From: Methanoculleus sp. UBA430
Lineage (GTDB): Archaea; Halobacteriota; Methanomicrobia; Methanomicrobiales; Methanoculleaceae
NCBI RefSeq assembly: GCF_002506585.1
Contig: NZ_DAXW01000009.1
Coordinates: 471,406-535,405, forward strand
Length of the DNA stretch: 64,000 bases
Direction: 5' to 3'
This document shows positions 33,902-41,739 of this stretch, piece after piece (within the stretch, counting starts at the first letter, position 1; every line of letters starts with the position of its first letter). A model generated the notes under the pieces. The model searched no databases and was not told the DNA's origin. It worked only from the letters and a program-made list of their open reading frames with translations. Position numbers and translations under genes: made by a program.

Positions 33902-35080
33902 CTAGAGAGTATACTTGGAATTCGTGTTGTGATGCGTCACCACGAGTTTCACATAGTCGGTTGCAAGAGTTGAATCATCTCCATCCGTTACACTCTTCTG
34001 CTTCACGAGCACCGTTACATTACCATCGACGACATAATTGCTTATGCCAGAGGTAATGGCTCCTGTGAGTGTATCTTTTACACCGAGAGTAGTTTCGTCC
34101 AACGAACTATATCCGCTGCCATTCCAGATGTAGAGATCAACTCCATTAGTACTACCAGTGCCGGCGCCAGCCCATGTTACAGCAAGCTTCTCTATATTGT
34201 CTATATTCTCAGAGACATTGAAGACGAAGCGATGGGCGGCGTAGTAACCAGCCCCACTATTGGTCGAGTATGATGTGCCGTCATCGTCAGCGATTGCCGA
34301 TGTGCTGGTGAACGGCGTGCTCGGATCGGTGGCACTGCTCGGCAGGCCGGTCACACCGCCCGCGTAGGCGTATCTGGTCGTGTCGCCGGTGGTGTTGAAG
34401 TCATACCGGTGCGGCGGGTAGATCTTAAGGTCGCTGATGGACTTCACCGAGAGGCCCTTTGCCGAGGGATAAAGATCACTCGGATTATACTTGTCCTTAA
34501 CAATGACCCAATACCACGATGCCATCGAATCGCGCATGTCCGCATTGGTAAAGTTCAGGTCGCTCGGCGTGTAAAAGAAGAGCCTTATCCCGTCCGCGTA
34601 ATCGGGGACGGTATGCGTCTCGTTCTGCCAGGAAAGGATCATCTCGCCCTGGCTGCTGTTCGGCGCGTAGACGTTGGTGTAATTAAAGTACATCCCATAG
34701 CCGTCGGATGCCGCAACCTTGATTTCGTCGCCCACGCTCATCCCGCCGACCCGGTCGGTAATGTTGCGGACGTAGGTGCCGTTCTGCTCGCCAAAGCAGG
34801 CCATACTGCCGCTGGTATACGTCCACACGTCGGTTGTGTTATCAAAGATCCCGCCCTGCATATACAGCAGGCCGTTGCTGTAGATTGCCGACAATCCCTG
34901 GAGCTGCGCGAGGGTCAGGGTCTCCGCATCCTCGGCAGTCGAGTAGTTGTTGTCGCAATACTTCGTTACGCTCACCTGTGTGGTCGTCGCCGTTGCCGGC
35001 GCCGCGAGGAACACTAAGGCGATGATCAGGCAGCAGGCTGCCGGGATCGCCCTCACTTTTGGGAAGACATCTCGTTTCAT
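33902..35080 (-). CDS. Secreted divergent DUF3344-like protein
   Basis: 392 residues from ATG 35080 (GGGAG 6 bases upstream). Signal peptide (1-30), then a domain (about 32-235) that keeps the DUF3344 skeleton: RNITDRVGGMSVGDEIKVAASDGYGMYF, NVYAPNSSQGEMILSW, YADGIRLFFYTPSD, FTNADMRDSMASWYW and LSVKSISDLKIYPP. A second beta domain (about 240-392) resembles lectin-like or CARDB-like modules (AHRFVFNVSENIDNIEKLAVTWAGAG). No C-terminal anchor. The 3' third is AT-rich, like the adjoining 5' part of 29911-33861. A dead copy of its 5' end lies at 29280-29402. Confidence 0.8.
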   Translation of the reverse strand: MKRDVFPKVRAIPAACCLIIALVFLAAPATATTTQVSVTKYCDNNYSTAEDAETLTLAQLQGLSAIYSNGLLYMQGGIFDNTTDVWTYTSGSMACFGEQNGTYVRNITDRVGGMSVGDEIKVAASDGYGMYFNYTNVYAPNSSQGEMILSWQNETHTVPDYADGIRLFFYTPSDLNFTNADMRDSMASWYWVIVKDKYNPSDLYPSAKGLSVKSISDLKIYPPHRYDFNTTGDTTRYAYAGGVTGLPSSATDPSTPFTSTSAIADDDGTSYSTNSGAGYYAAHRFVFNVSENIDNIEKLAVTWAGAGTGSTNGVDLYIWNGSGYSSLDETTLGVKDTLTGAITSGISNYVVDGNVTVLVKQKSVTDGDDSTLATDYVKLVVTHHNTNSKYTL

Positions 35081-35127
35081 GGTTACTCCCGCAAGCCGAT
35101 CCTTACAGCTGACCAGCAGGCCGGCTT

Positions 35128-35360
35128 GACAAGAGATCAATCACATTACCTGAACTTAAGCCTTTTGTTAAATATTTTTCGTTTATGCCACGTGAGATGT
35201 GATAAGGGTTCTGCACAGCACCCGGAACGAGATACCGGGGCGCCGGATCCGTGATGGTACACGTACTCTCCGGTTCACCGTTTTCGCCTTCGCGGTTGCG
35301 CAACTCCCCGGCGATCCCGCGATCCGCTCAAGACCGAAAACAGCCCCGCACCGCCGGGGG
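35128..35360 (-). repeat. Duplicated promoter/upstream block, copy 2
   Basis: This is the copy upstream of the intact 33902-35080 gene and matches 29440-29670. It contains minus-strand AAATATTTAAC as likely TATA region (35169-35179), about 90 bp before the ATG, and the palindrome GTTGCGCAAC at 35295-35304. Confidence 0.65.
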
Positions 35361-35639
35361 GGCGGAAGACCCCGCGGGACATCGACGGGCGGGTCGAATC
35401 CACGGCAAAAATAGGGAAAAAAGCCGTTGCCGCCCGCAAGAGCGGCGGAGCCGGGCACCGGAGGTCCCGGCGCGCGCGGGCGCCCCGCGAGAGCGGCGTT
35501 GCCGCGAGAGAGTCCAGCGGAATCAACGAACACCGACGCTCCGGACCGGTGTTTCGCCCGCCGGCCGGGAGTCGACCGCCGGGCATGCGGCACGGGAGCG
35601 GACAGGTGCCGTGTCCCGGATAGAAAAGGAGAACAGGCC

Positions 35640-35735
35640 CTTCTCAGCGCCAGGAAGATCCCGACCGCGAAGAAAGGGAGCCAGACAGCCGGGGGCGGCG
35701 CCGATCGCCGCCTCGACGACCACCCGCGCATCGGC
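35640..35735 (-). pseudogene. Orphan C-terminal fragment of a DUF3344/PKD-type gene
   Basis: The minus strand encodes PPAVWLPFFAVGIFLALRR, matching the membrane anchor PPAVWLPFLAIGLLLVLRR at the end of 39271-41340. DNA similarity extends upstream through the coding of the preceding residues. No gene body precedes it, so this is the tail of a deleted or recombined paralogue. Confidence 0.65.
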
Positions 35736-36264
35736 GGGACACCTCATACACGCAGACTTAAGGTATGGAGATTCGCGGAAATACCGCGTGAACAGTCCTG
35801 AGCGGTCGAGACGGGGGAGAACCGGTCTCCGGCAACCGCTCTTCATTTTCGAACCCTCCGGCTTGCCCATCCGGGGAGGAAGTTTCCGGTCGACCTCGTG
35901 ACGGGCTTCTGCAGGCCTAACCTCCAGGTACGGTACTACGTTAACTTCCTCCTCTCAGTCTTTCATCTGTAGCCCTGCCGGCCGGAGTCTGGAGCAGGAC
36001 AGTTTGGGCAAGCGGTTCCAGGATTGGAATCGTCGGATGCTGATTCAGCGCCGCGGCAGCATAAACGCAACGTCCTTTTGGAAGTCGTCCTGAATAGGGG
36101 CCGCAACCTTCGATACGCGCTTGCCGGTTGCCGGACACGGAGGGTTGCAACCCCAGAGGAGCTCAAGTCTTCTCAAAAAGAGGCGAGCGGGATCTCAACA
36201 AAAACCGTTCGCGTGGCGATTGTGAAAGAACGGCACGTTCATGAACGATACGCCGCAGTCTCCC

Positions 36265-37029
36265 TTAAACCTCAGGGCGAAGATACTGCACCTTCATTCC
36301 CGCTCCGAAGATCCTCTGGCTCTCCGCCCCTGCGACGATCCGTCTGGCAAGCGCAACATCGGTCACGACGAAACCGGATAGATCGGTCACGCCGTAATCG
36401 AAGAAGACCGAAGAAAGAGGAGTTCCCGGACCGACGATCGTCACCCCTTCTGCATTCTCCGAGAGTTCGAGAAGCCGCGGCATGCTCTTGTCGCCGATGG
36501 CGGCACAGGTCAGGAACGCATAATCGCATTCCGGCAGCAGATATTCGCAGGCGGAGTACGGATAATCCCCGTCTTCCGGGTCCCATTCAATGATACTCAG
36601 GTCACAGACCGGGGCAATCAGTTTCTCGAGGAACGGAAAATGGCCGACGACACAGACCTTCTTCCCCTTCACAAGGTTCTGGGACTTGATGAACGGGTCT
36701 TTCAGCCGCTCCTCAACCCGCTTCTTTTCCGGAATCTCTATCCCTGCACACCTCGCAACATCCGGGTGATTGTACCACGCGTCGATCGCCGAGTGGCCGA
36801 TGGATGCCTCCAGCAGGTTCCAGGACTTCACGCACCCGGCCACCTCTTTTAACGACTTTCCAATCCTGTTCTCGGTCATCATCGGGGCACGCTGGACATA
36901 ACCCCGGTATGCTGCAAGACCGATGTTGCCGTTTGCCCCGACATACGTCATCTCCCCCCCGACGACGATGTCGTCGACGACGATATCGTCCGGGATCTGC
37001 TCGATCAATGCGTCGTATAACTCCCACAT
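36265..37029 (-). CDS. DUF364/DUF4213 protein (putative metal-chelation family)
   Basis: 254 residues. The N-terminal half (about 1-95) looks like DUF4213 (VGGEMTYVGANGNIGLAAYRGYVQRAPMMTENRIGKSLKEVA) with SIGHSAIDAWYN. The C-terminal half is a Rossmann-like DUF364 domain (KKVCVVGHFPFLEKL, YLLPECDYAFLTCAAIGDKSMPRLLEL, VTIVGPGTPLSSVFFDYGVTDLSG). The family is thought to handle metal ions or metal complexes, mainly because it often lies beside iron or molybdate transporters. It is third in a tight operon, 3 bp after the ABC ATPase, and cytosolic. Confidence 0.85.
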   Translation of the reverse strand: MWELYDALIEQIPDDIVVDDIVVGGEMTYVGANGNIGLAAYRGYVQRAPMMTENRIGKSLKEVAGCVKSWNLLEASIGHSAIDAWYNHPDVARCAGIEIPEKKRVEERLKDPFIKSQNLVKGKKVCVVGHFPFLEKLIAPVCDLSIIEWDPEDGDYPYSACEYLLPECDYAFLTCAAIGDKSMPRLLELSENAEGVTIVGPGTPLSSVFFDYGVTDLSGFVVTDVALARRIVAGAESQRIFGAGMKVQYLRPEV

Positions 37030-37032
37030 ACG

Positions 37033-38067
37033 TCATATCTCCTGGAATTCCGGAATACTCTCTTTTGCAACAATTCCTCCTCCCCGGAGCTGATTGCGGA
37101 TATCGAGGAGGACGGAATCGATCGCCTCGATCTTATGAAGCGTCTCTTCTTCTTCTGCGGTCGTTTCGATCACTTTTGTAATCCCGCCGTTTCTGATGAC
37201 GATCCGCTTGTCGGCACGGAGGGCGAGGAGCGGGTCGTGCGTCGACATGAGGACGATCTTCTCGTTGCCGACGAGGAGCTTGACCGCTTCCCGCCGGTCG
37301 ATTCCTGCATTCTCCAGCTCGTCGATGAGGATGATCGGGGATGAACCCAGAAGAGCGGTATCGGCAATCATCAGCGACCGCGACTGCCCGCCGGAGAGCT
37401 GGGTGACCTTCGTATCGAGCGTGAACTTCTCACCGGCGAGGGAGTTGGCAACCGCAAAACACTTCTCCACGACCGCGGCGGACCCGGCGATCATCCGGCT
37501 TTTTGCGTGCATCTCCAGAAATTCCTGCACGGTCAGGTCCATGACGAAGTTCATGTTCTGCGAGAGCTGGGCTACCAGTTTTCCTCCGGCGACAAATCTC
37601 TTGTCGGCATCGGGAACCGAACCGTTGATGAGGATCTGCCGTGCGGTCGGCGTATCGCGCTGGGCGAGGCACTCGATGTCCTCAAGCAGCCTGCTCTTCC
37701 CCGAGCCGGTAGGACCGACGATGCTCACGACCTCGCCGGGTGTTATCGTCAGCTCGACCATCTCGGGTCTTCCCGTCTTATTCCGTCCGCCGAGAATCGT
37801 GATGGAGGAGATTGCCTCATCGGGTCTCTTAACCCGGGAAAATGCCTCAATAAATGCACAGAAGTGGAATATGACCTCCTCGCGATCGAGCCCGAACTCT
37901 TCAAGCATATCCTCATCGACATCCTCCAGGATCTCAGGAAGCGTCTTGGTTTCATCGACTCCGCTCAGCCGTATGTTGGCGAGGTAATCGGCCGCAAGGG
38001 GGTAGCGGCGGAGGATATCACCGATTGGAACGGCGGAGACCTCGGCAACATAGTCAAGGGCGCTCAT
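37033..38067 (-). CDS. Soluble ABC ATPase with N-terminal DUF542/DUF1858-like domain
   Basis: 344 residues, a single ABC ATPase without membrane segments. N-terminal domain (about 10-75; VPIGDILRRYPLAADYL, TLPEILEDVDEDMLEEFGLD) resembles the DUF542/DUF1858 helical unit of iron-cluster repair proteins, but its usual cysteines are absent. The ATPase has Walker A VGPTGSGKSRL, a Q-loop in VAQLSQNMNFVMDLT, signature VTQLSGGQSRSLM, Walker B PIILIDELENAGID and switch histidine LMSTHDP. It overlaps the GTPase gene by 4 bp. With no permease nearby, a maturation or mechano-chemical role is more likely than transport. I cannot name a characterised homologue. Confidence 0.85.
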   Translation of the reverse strand: MSALDYVAEVSAVPIGDILRRYPLAADYLANIRLSGVDETKTLPEILEDVDEDMLEEFGLDREEVIFHFCAFIEAFSRVKRPDEAISSITILGGRNKTGRPEMVELTITPGEVVSIVGPTGSGKSRLLEDIECLAQRDTPTARQILINGSVPDADKRFVAGGKLVAQLSQNMNFVMDLTVQEFLEMHAKSRMIAGSAAVVEKCFAVANSLAGEKFTLDTKVTQLSGGQSRSLMIADTALLGSSPIILIDELENAGIDRREAVKLLVGNEKIVLMSTHDPLLALRADKRIVIRNGGITKVIETTAEEEETLHKIEAIDSVLLDIRNQLRGGGIVAKESIPEFQEI

Positions 38068-38756
38068 ACGTCGTCAAACTCCATTCTTTTGACCATCCCC
38101 ATCTGGTACATCTCTCCGATAAGGGTCTCGCCGGTGCAGTACGAACAGATGGCGGCAGGCATGGTGAACCTGAGTTTGCGGTCGCGAAGCGTCCGGATAT
38201 CAAGGGCATCCTGCCAGTAGCGGGCAAGCAGAAACGCTCCCTGGCCGGTGATCCCGTTGACGAAGAGAACGGTCGCCGATGCATTGACCTCACGGATATT
38301 GAAGGCAAAGACCTCGCGTTCTGCCTGGGAGACGATATCTCCCTTGGTGACGACGACGATATCGGCATACTTCAGCATCGGGCCGATCTTTCTCGGCGTG
38401 TTGACGCCGGAGAGATTGTCGATGACACATACCGACAGGATGGCGTTCACGTACGGCGAACACCGGTTGCAGAGGCCTGCACTCTCCGTAATAAGAACCG
38501 ACAGCCCTTTCTTCATACCCCATTCTACCGCCCCTTCGACATTGCTGACGAAAAAGTGATCCGGACAGATCTTTCCGGCAAAAGCGGTCTGATTGGGTAT
38601 CTGCTGTTCGTCATAGCGCTGGTGATCGAAGGAGGTGAGCGAGTCGAACTTCACGACCCCCACGCTCCCTTCGGGTAGCCCGAGGGCTGCAATGGTTTTG
38701 AGAATTACAGAGGTTTTTCCCGAAGACGGAGGGCCTGCAACGGTAATCAGCTTCAT
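38064..38756 (-). CDS. HypB/UreG-like GTPase with two CxxC motifs
   Basis: 230 residues of the SIMIBI G3E class. P-loop is GPPSSGKTS (residues 8-16), followed by VKFDSLTSFDHQRY, a Walker-B-like LITESAGLCNRCSPY with CxxC, the guanine-specificity VVTKGDI, and a late CSYCTGE second CxxC. HypB and UreG insert nickel using GTP; the cysteine pairs suggest metal or Fe-S binding here. First in a three-gene operon with the ABC ATPase and DUF364 protein, with a TATA-like AAATATTATA 35-45 bp upstream. Partner enzyme unknown. Confidence 0.85.
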   Translation of the reverse strand: MKLITVAGPPSSGKTSVILKTIAALGLPEGSVGVVKFDSLTSFDHQRYDEQQIPNQTAFAGKICPDHFFVSNVEGAVEWGMKKGLSVLITESAGLCNRCSPYVNAILSVCVIDNLSGVNTPRKIGPMLKYADIVVVTKGDIVSQAEREVFAFNIREVNASATVLFVNGITGQGAFLLARYWQDALDIRTLRDRKLRFTMPAAICSYCTGETLIGEMYQMGMVKRMEFDDV

Positions 38757-39010
38757 AGCAACCGGTGTTTTGCTATGGGGTGCGGCGGGGTATAATATTT
38801 TCTGAAAACAATTCCATTAAGTTAAATATATTTGGTTGAAATTATGATTGTTTAGATATTGTTTCCGGTTTCGACTGCATTAACGCCCCGATGAAATGAT
38901 ACGCCGCAGGCACAGCCGGTGGAACACTGTTCATCCCGATCGCTGCTCGTCGAACTGCTCAAACAACCACCAAAAAAACGTGTATAATCTGCGCGATCGA
39001 CGATACAATC
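38757..39010. promoter_or_regulatory. Divergent promoter region between the GTPase operon and hicB-like gene
   Basis: Minus-strand TATA-like AAATATTATA (38791-38800) serves the GTPase operon. The AT-rich 38805-38865 has further TTAAATATATTTGG. TGTATAATCT (38981-38990) is a plausible TATA for the + strand gene at 39011 and would give a leaderless mRNA. Confidence 0.45.
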
Positions 39011-39202
39011 ATGAAATATGCGGCAGTGCTCGAACCACAAGAAGAGGGGGGGTTCACCGTTCGGTGCATTGAGATCCCGGGAGCGACCGGCCAGGGTGAA
39101 GCGCTTGCCAACACCAAAGAAGCAATAGAACTCGTTCTTGATGTGCAGCGGGAAGAACCGCACAGGAAGACAGATTGGCATCCTCAAACAAGCCGGGATT
39201 GA
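39011..39202 (+). CDS. Orphan HicB-like protein, probably C-terminally frameshifted
   Basis: 63 residues of the HicB/UPF0150 antitoxin-like fold: MKYAAVLEPQEEGGFTVRCIEIPGATGQGEALANTKEAIELVLDV. In type II toxin-antitoxin modules HicB neutralises the HicA RNase; no HicA-like gene is found on either side. The last residues (HRKTDWHPQTSRD) look out of frame: a +1 shift near 39165 gives IGILKQAGIDSEES, closer to a natural end. So this is either a solitary UPF0150 regulator or a decayed antitoxin. Confidence 0.7.
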   Translation: MKYAAVLEPQEEGGFTVRCIEIPGATGQGEALANTKEAIELVLDVQREEPHRKTDWHPQTSRD

Positions 39203-39270
39203 TAGTGAAGAGAGTGCGCCCGGCCCCGGTTCACTCTTCAAGGTTACGCTCTCCGGATAAAAAGAGAAGA

Positions 39271-41340
39271 TCAGATCCTTCTCAGCACCAGCAGGAGCCC
39301 GATCGCAAGGAACGGGAGCCAGACAGCCGGGGGCGACTGCTGCACCGCGGCAGAGGCGCTCGCGTTCCCGGCCGGGGCCGCAGCAGCCGCGGAACCCGCG
39401 GTGCCGATCGTGATATCGACAACCGCCCACGCATCGTCCGGATTCACACCCCCTCCTTTGACCTCCATCCTCCCCGAGCTAAAGGTGAAGAAGTCCCCGT
39501 AGCAGAAGAGCACCCTGTCTCCGTCCGCGACCGGCCGCCGGTTGAAGGCGTCGGTCGAAGGCCTGCCGTAGTCGTCGAGCAGCTCGCCGTTATGAAAGCA
39601 GACCCAGGTCTTCCCGGCCGATTTCTCGAGCAGGAACTCGTTCACCCCGTCGAGGAAGAGAAGCTTGCTCTCCAGGTACTTCTTGTCCCCGATCACGTAG
39701 GTGAACCCCCGCATCTTCGCCGCGGCGTCCAGCACACCCATCAGGGTGCACTTATCCGGGGTGTAGGTCTTCCCGGACGGCGCCGTGACCGAGAACATCC
39801 CCCTTTCGAGGGGCACATTCCCGCGGAAGATGATCGCCTTCCCGTTCTCGGTTGCCGCGATGAACTGGGGTTTTGTCACGTTGCCGGTGCCGAGATCGTT
39901 CGTTGCCGTGAGCGCGACCGTATAGACCCCGGGCGACGCATAGACGTGGGCCGGGTTCTGCTCGTTCGACGTGTTGCCATCCCCGAAATCCCAGGCCCAC
40001 GCCGTCGGCGACTTCAGCGACGTATCGGTGAACGCAACCGCAAACGGCGCCTCACCGGACATCGCATCGACCGCAAACGACACGATCGGCGGCGCGGGCA
40101 CCGGCACCTCCGCGGTGACGTCGCGGGTGGCGGTCGTCGACCCCTTCGAGTTCTCCACCGCGAGTTTCACCGTGTAGGTCCCCGGAACCTCGTAGATGTG
40201 GACCGGGTCCGGTTCGGTCGAGACCGTCCCGTCGCCGAACTCCCACACCCACGCCGTCGGCTTTCCCGAGGAGGCGTCGGTAAACCCGGCGGCAAACGGC
40301 GCCTCACCGGACGTCGCGTTTACGGTAAAATCAGCGGCCGGGATCACCGCTTCTCGGACGGTGATGTAACCGGTCTTCGTCTCGCTCGCGGACCCGGCGA
40401 TATTTTTGACCGCAAGCCTGACCGTGTAGGTGCCGGGCTTTGTGTAGACGTGCTCCGGATTTTTCTCGGTCGAGGTAACTCCGTCGCCGAAGTCCCAGGC
40501 CCAGACGCCCGGGTGGGCGGTGGAGGTATCGTTGAACTTGACGGCGAGCGGTATCCGGTCGGCCGTCGCGTTCGCCTCAAAGCCGGCGACGGGAGCCGGA
40601 GGCGGCTGGTTCGTGTAGATGCCTATCTCGCTGACCCACTTCCCCGAAGCCCCGACCGCCGACGGGTACTGCGCCCCGTAGTTCCAGTACTCCTCGGCCC
40701 AGCACTCCTTCATGTCGGTGTTCCCGAAGACGTGCCAGCCCCAGGAGTTCGTGGAGTTGTCGGCAAAGAAGATCATGCGCATACCCGACGTATAACAGGT
40801 ATCCGGGTACCCGACCCCCTGCCTGTCGCCGGGCGCCTCGTCCCCGTTGAACCAGGTGATCACCATAGGGCCCTGTCGCGGGTCGGGATGGTAGTAGTAC
40901 TCGTAGGGGAAGGTCTTCCTCCACCCGTCCCGGCACTTAACCGCAATCATGTCCCCGGGCTTCGCTCCCCCGATAAGGCCGCAGAGGTCGGTGACCGCAG
41001 TCCCCATCACGGCTCCGAGATCCCCTTTCTGAAGGATGCTTCCCAGCACGTCCTCGGCCGAATCCCAGGGGTCATACTCCCCGTCAGGATGGGCATTGTT
41101 CCAGTGCTCCTCGAGCACCGGCCCCTGGTGGTAGTAGTGAGTCCGCCCGTCGCCGTAGACGGGGAGATTCTCCTGCATCCAGAGATAGTCGACGGTCGTC
41201 TCGTCGAGGACGGTCCGGTTGTCGCTCGCGTACCTCACGATACGCAGCTCGGTGGTCCCCGCCTCCGCCGTCACCGATACCGGCAGCAGCGCGACCGCCA
41301 GTATCAGGATTACCAGGAACAGATTCGCCGTTCGTGTCAT
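39271..41340 (-). CDS. Surface protein: DUF3344, three PKD, DUF4430-like domain, C-terminal anchor
   Basis: 689 residues. Order: signal (1-25), DUF3344 (about 26-245; LPVYGDGRTHYYHQGPVLEEHWN, DPRQGPMVITWFNG, HVFGNTDMKECW, SGKWVSEIGIY), three PKD modules (about 255-500; each with W-W-FGDG-S-P-H-Y), a domain of about 130 residues (TLMGVLDAAAKMRGFTYVIGDKKYLES, KTWVCFHNGELLDDYG) resembling DUF4430, and a final helix PPAVWLPFLAIGLLLVLRRI. Extracellular and membrane-anchored; function unknown. It has its own AT-rich promoter but not the 15-base leader of its paralogues. A tail remnant of a close relative lies at 35640-35735. Confidence 0.9.
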   Translation of the reverse strand: MTRTANLFLVILILAVALLPVSVTAEAGTTELRIVRYASDNRTVLDETTVDYLWMQENLPVYGDGRTHYYHQGPVLEEHWNNAHPDGEYDPWDSAEDVLGSILQKGDLGAVMGTAVTDLCGLIGGAKPGDMIAVKCRDGWRKTFPYEYYYHPDPRQGPMVITWFNGDEAPGDRQGVGYPDTCYTSGMRMIFFADNSTNSWGWHVFGNTDMKECWAEEYWNYGAQYPSAVGASGKWVSEIGIYTNQPPPAPVAGFEANATADRIPLAVKFNDTSTAHPGVWAWDFGDGVTSTEKNPEHVYTKPGTYTVRLAVKNIAGSASETKTGYITVREAVIPAADFTVNATSGEAPFAAGFTDASSGKPTAWVWEFGDGTVSTEPDPVHIYEVPGTYTVKLAVENSKGSTTATRDVTAEVPVPAPPIVSFAVDAMSGEAPFAVAFTDTSLKSPTAWAWDFGDGNTSNEQNPAHVYASPGVYTVALTATNDLGTGNVTKPQFIAATENGKAIIFRGNVPLERGMFSVTAPSGKTYTPDKCTLMGVLDAAAKMRGFTYVIGDKKYLESKLLFLDGVNEFLLEKSAGKTWVCFHNGELLDDYGRPSTDAFNRRPVADGDRVLFCYGDFFTFSSGRMEVKGGGVNPDDAWAVVDITIGTAGSAAAAAPAGNASASAAVQQSPPAVWLPFLAIGLLLVLRRI

Positions 41341-41739
41341 GAAATCATCCCAGGCTCCCTTCGGGCGCCTGGAGGGCGCTCGCCGGCCCGTAAATCATTC
41401 CAGTTTACTTTTTATCAAAATAAATAACTTTCCATTTACCTCCGGAGTAGATCAACCATCGGAGAAGTCGATCCGAACGATCGAATGCCGGTTCTGCGGC
41501 GGCCGGGGATCGCGCCTGCTGAAGAATACCGCCGGAGGACAGGGCCGTGCGGCGCCGCGAGCGCATACGCCTCTGCACCCGTTTCCGGACGCAACCTGCC
41601 CCCATGCGCGTGGAAACGCCGGTGCGGTCATGCTCGCCCGGAAACCTCGTGAACATCGGAGGCAAAGAAAGCAGGCCCTTATAAGAGAGATGGTCCTCCC
41701 GGCGGAGGAGACCATGATGCCGGGAGCCCCGGCCCCCGC
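41341..41739. other. Intergenic region with promoter of 39271-41340
   Basis: 399 bp without a gene. The left part contains minus-strand AGTTATTTATTTT (about 41417-41429) followed by AAAAGTAAAC (41403-41412), the likely promoter. The right part (41440-41735) is GC-rich, with nothing recognised in it. Confidence 0.45.

Larger units (their letters stand above)
35081..36264. other. Gene-free region with duplicated promoter block and gene remnants
   Basis: 1184 bp without an intact gene. It holds the promoter block (35128-35360), a GC-rich stretch, a decayed C-terminal gene fragment (about 35640-35735), and a further segment (35930-36160) whose minus strand reads as a degraded protein ending ERLRGGS next to a GTTAAC, possibly IS-derived. 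The last is a weak impression. Confidence 0.5.

Noticed and set aside
39175..41427. 750-codon + strand frame opposite the DUF3344/PKD gene
   Set aside because: Arg/Gly/Pro-rich, no motifs, fully antisense to a gene with signal peptide and anchor.
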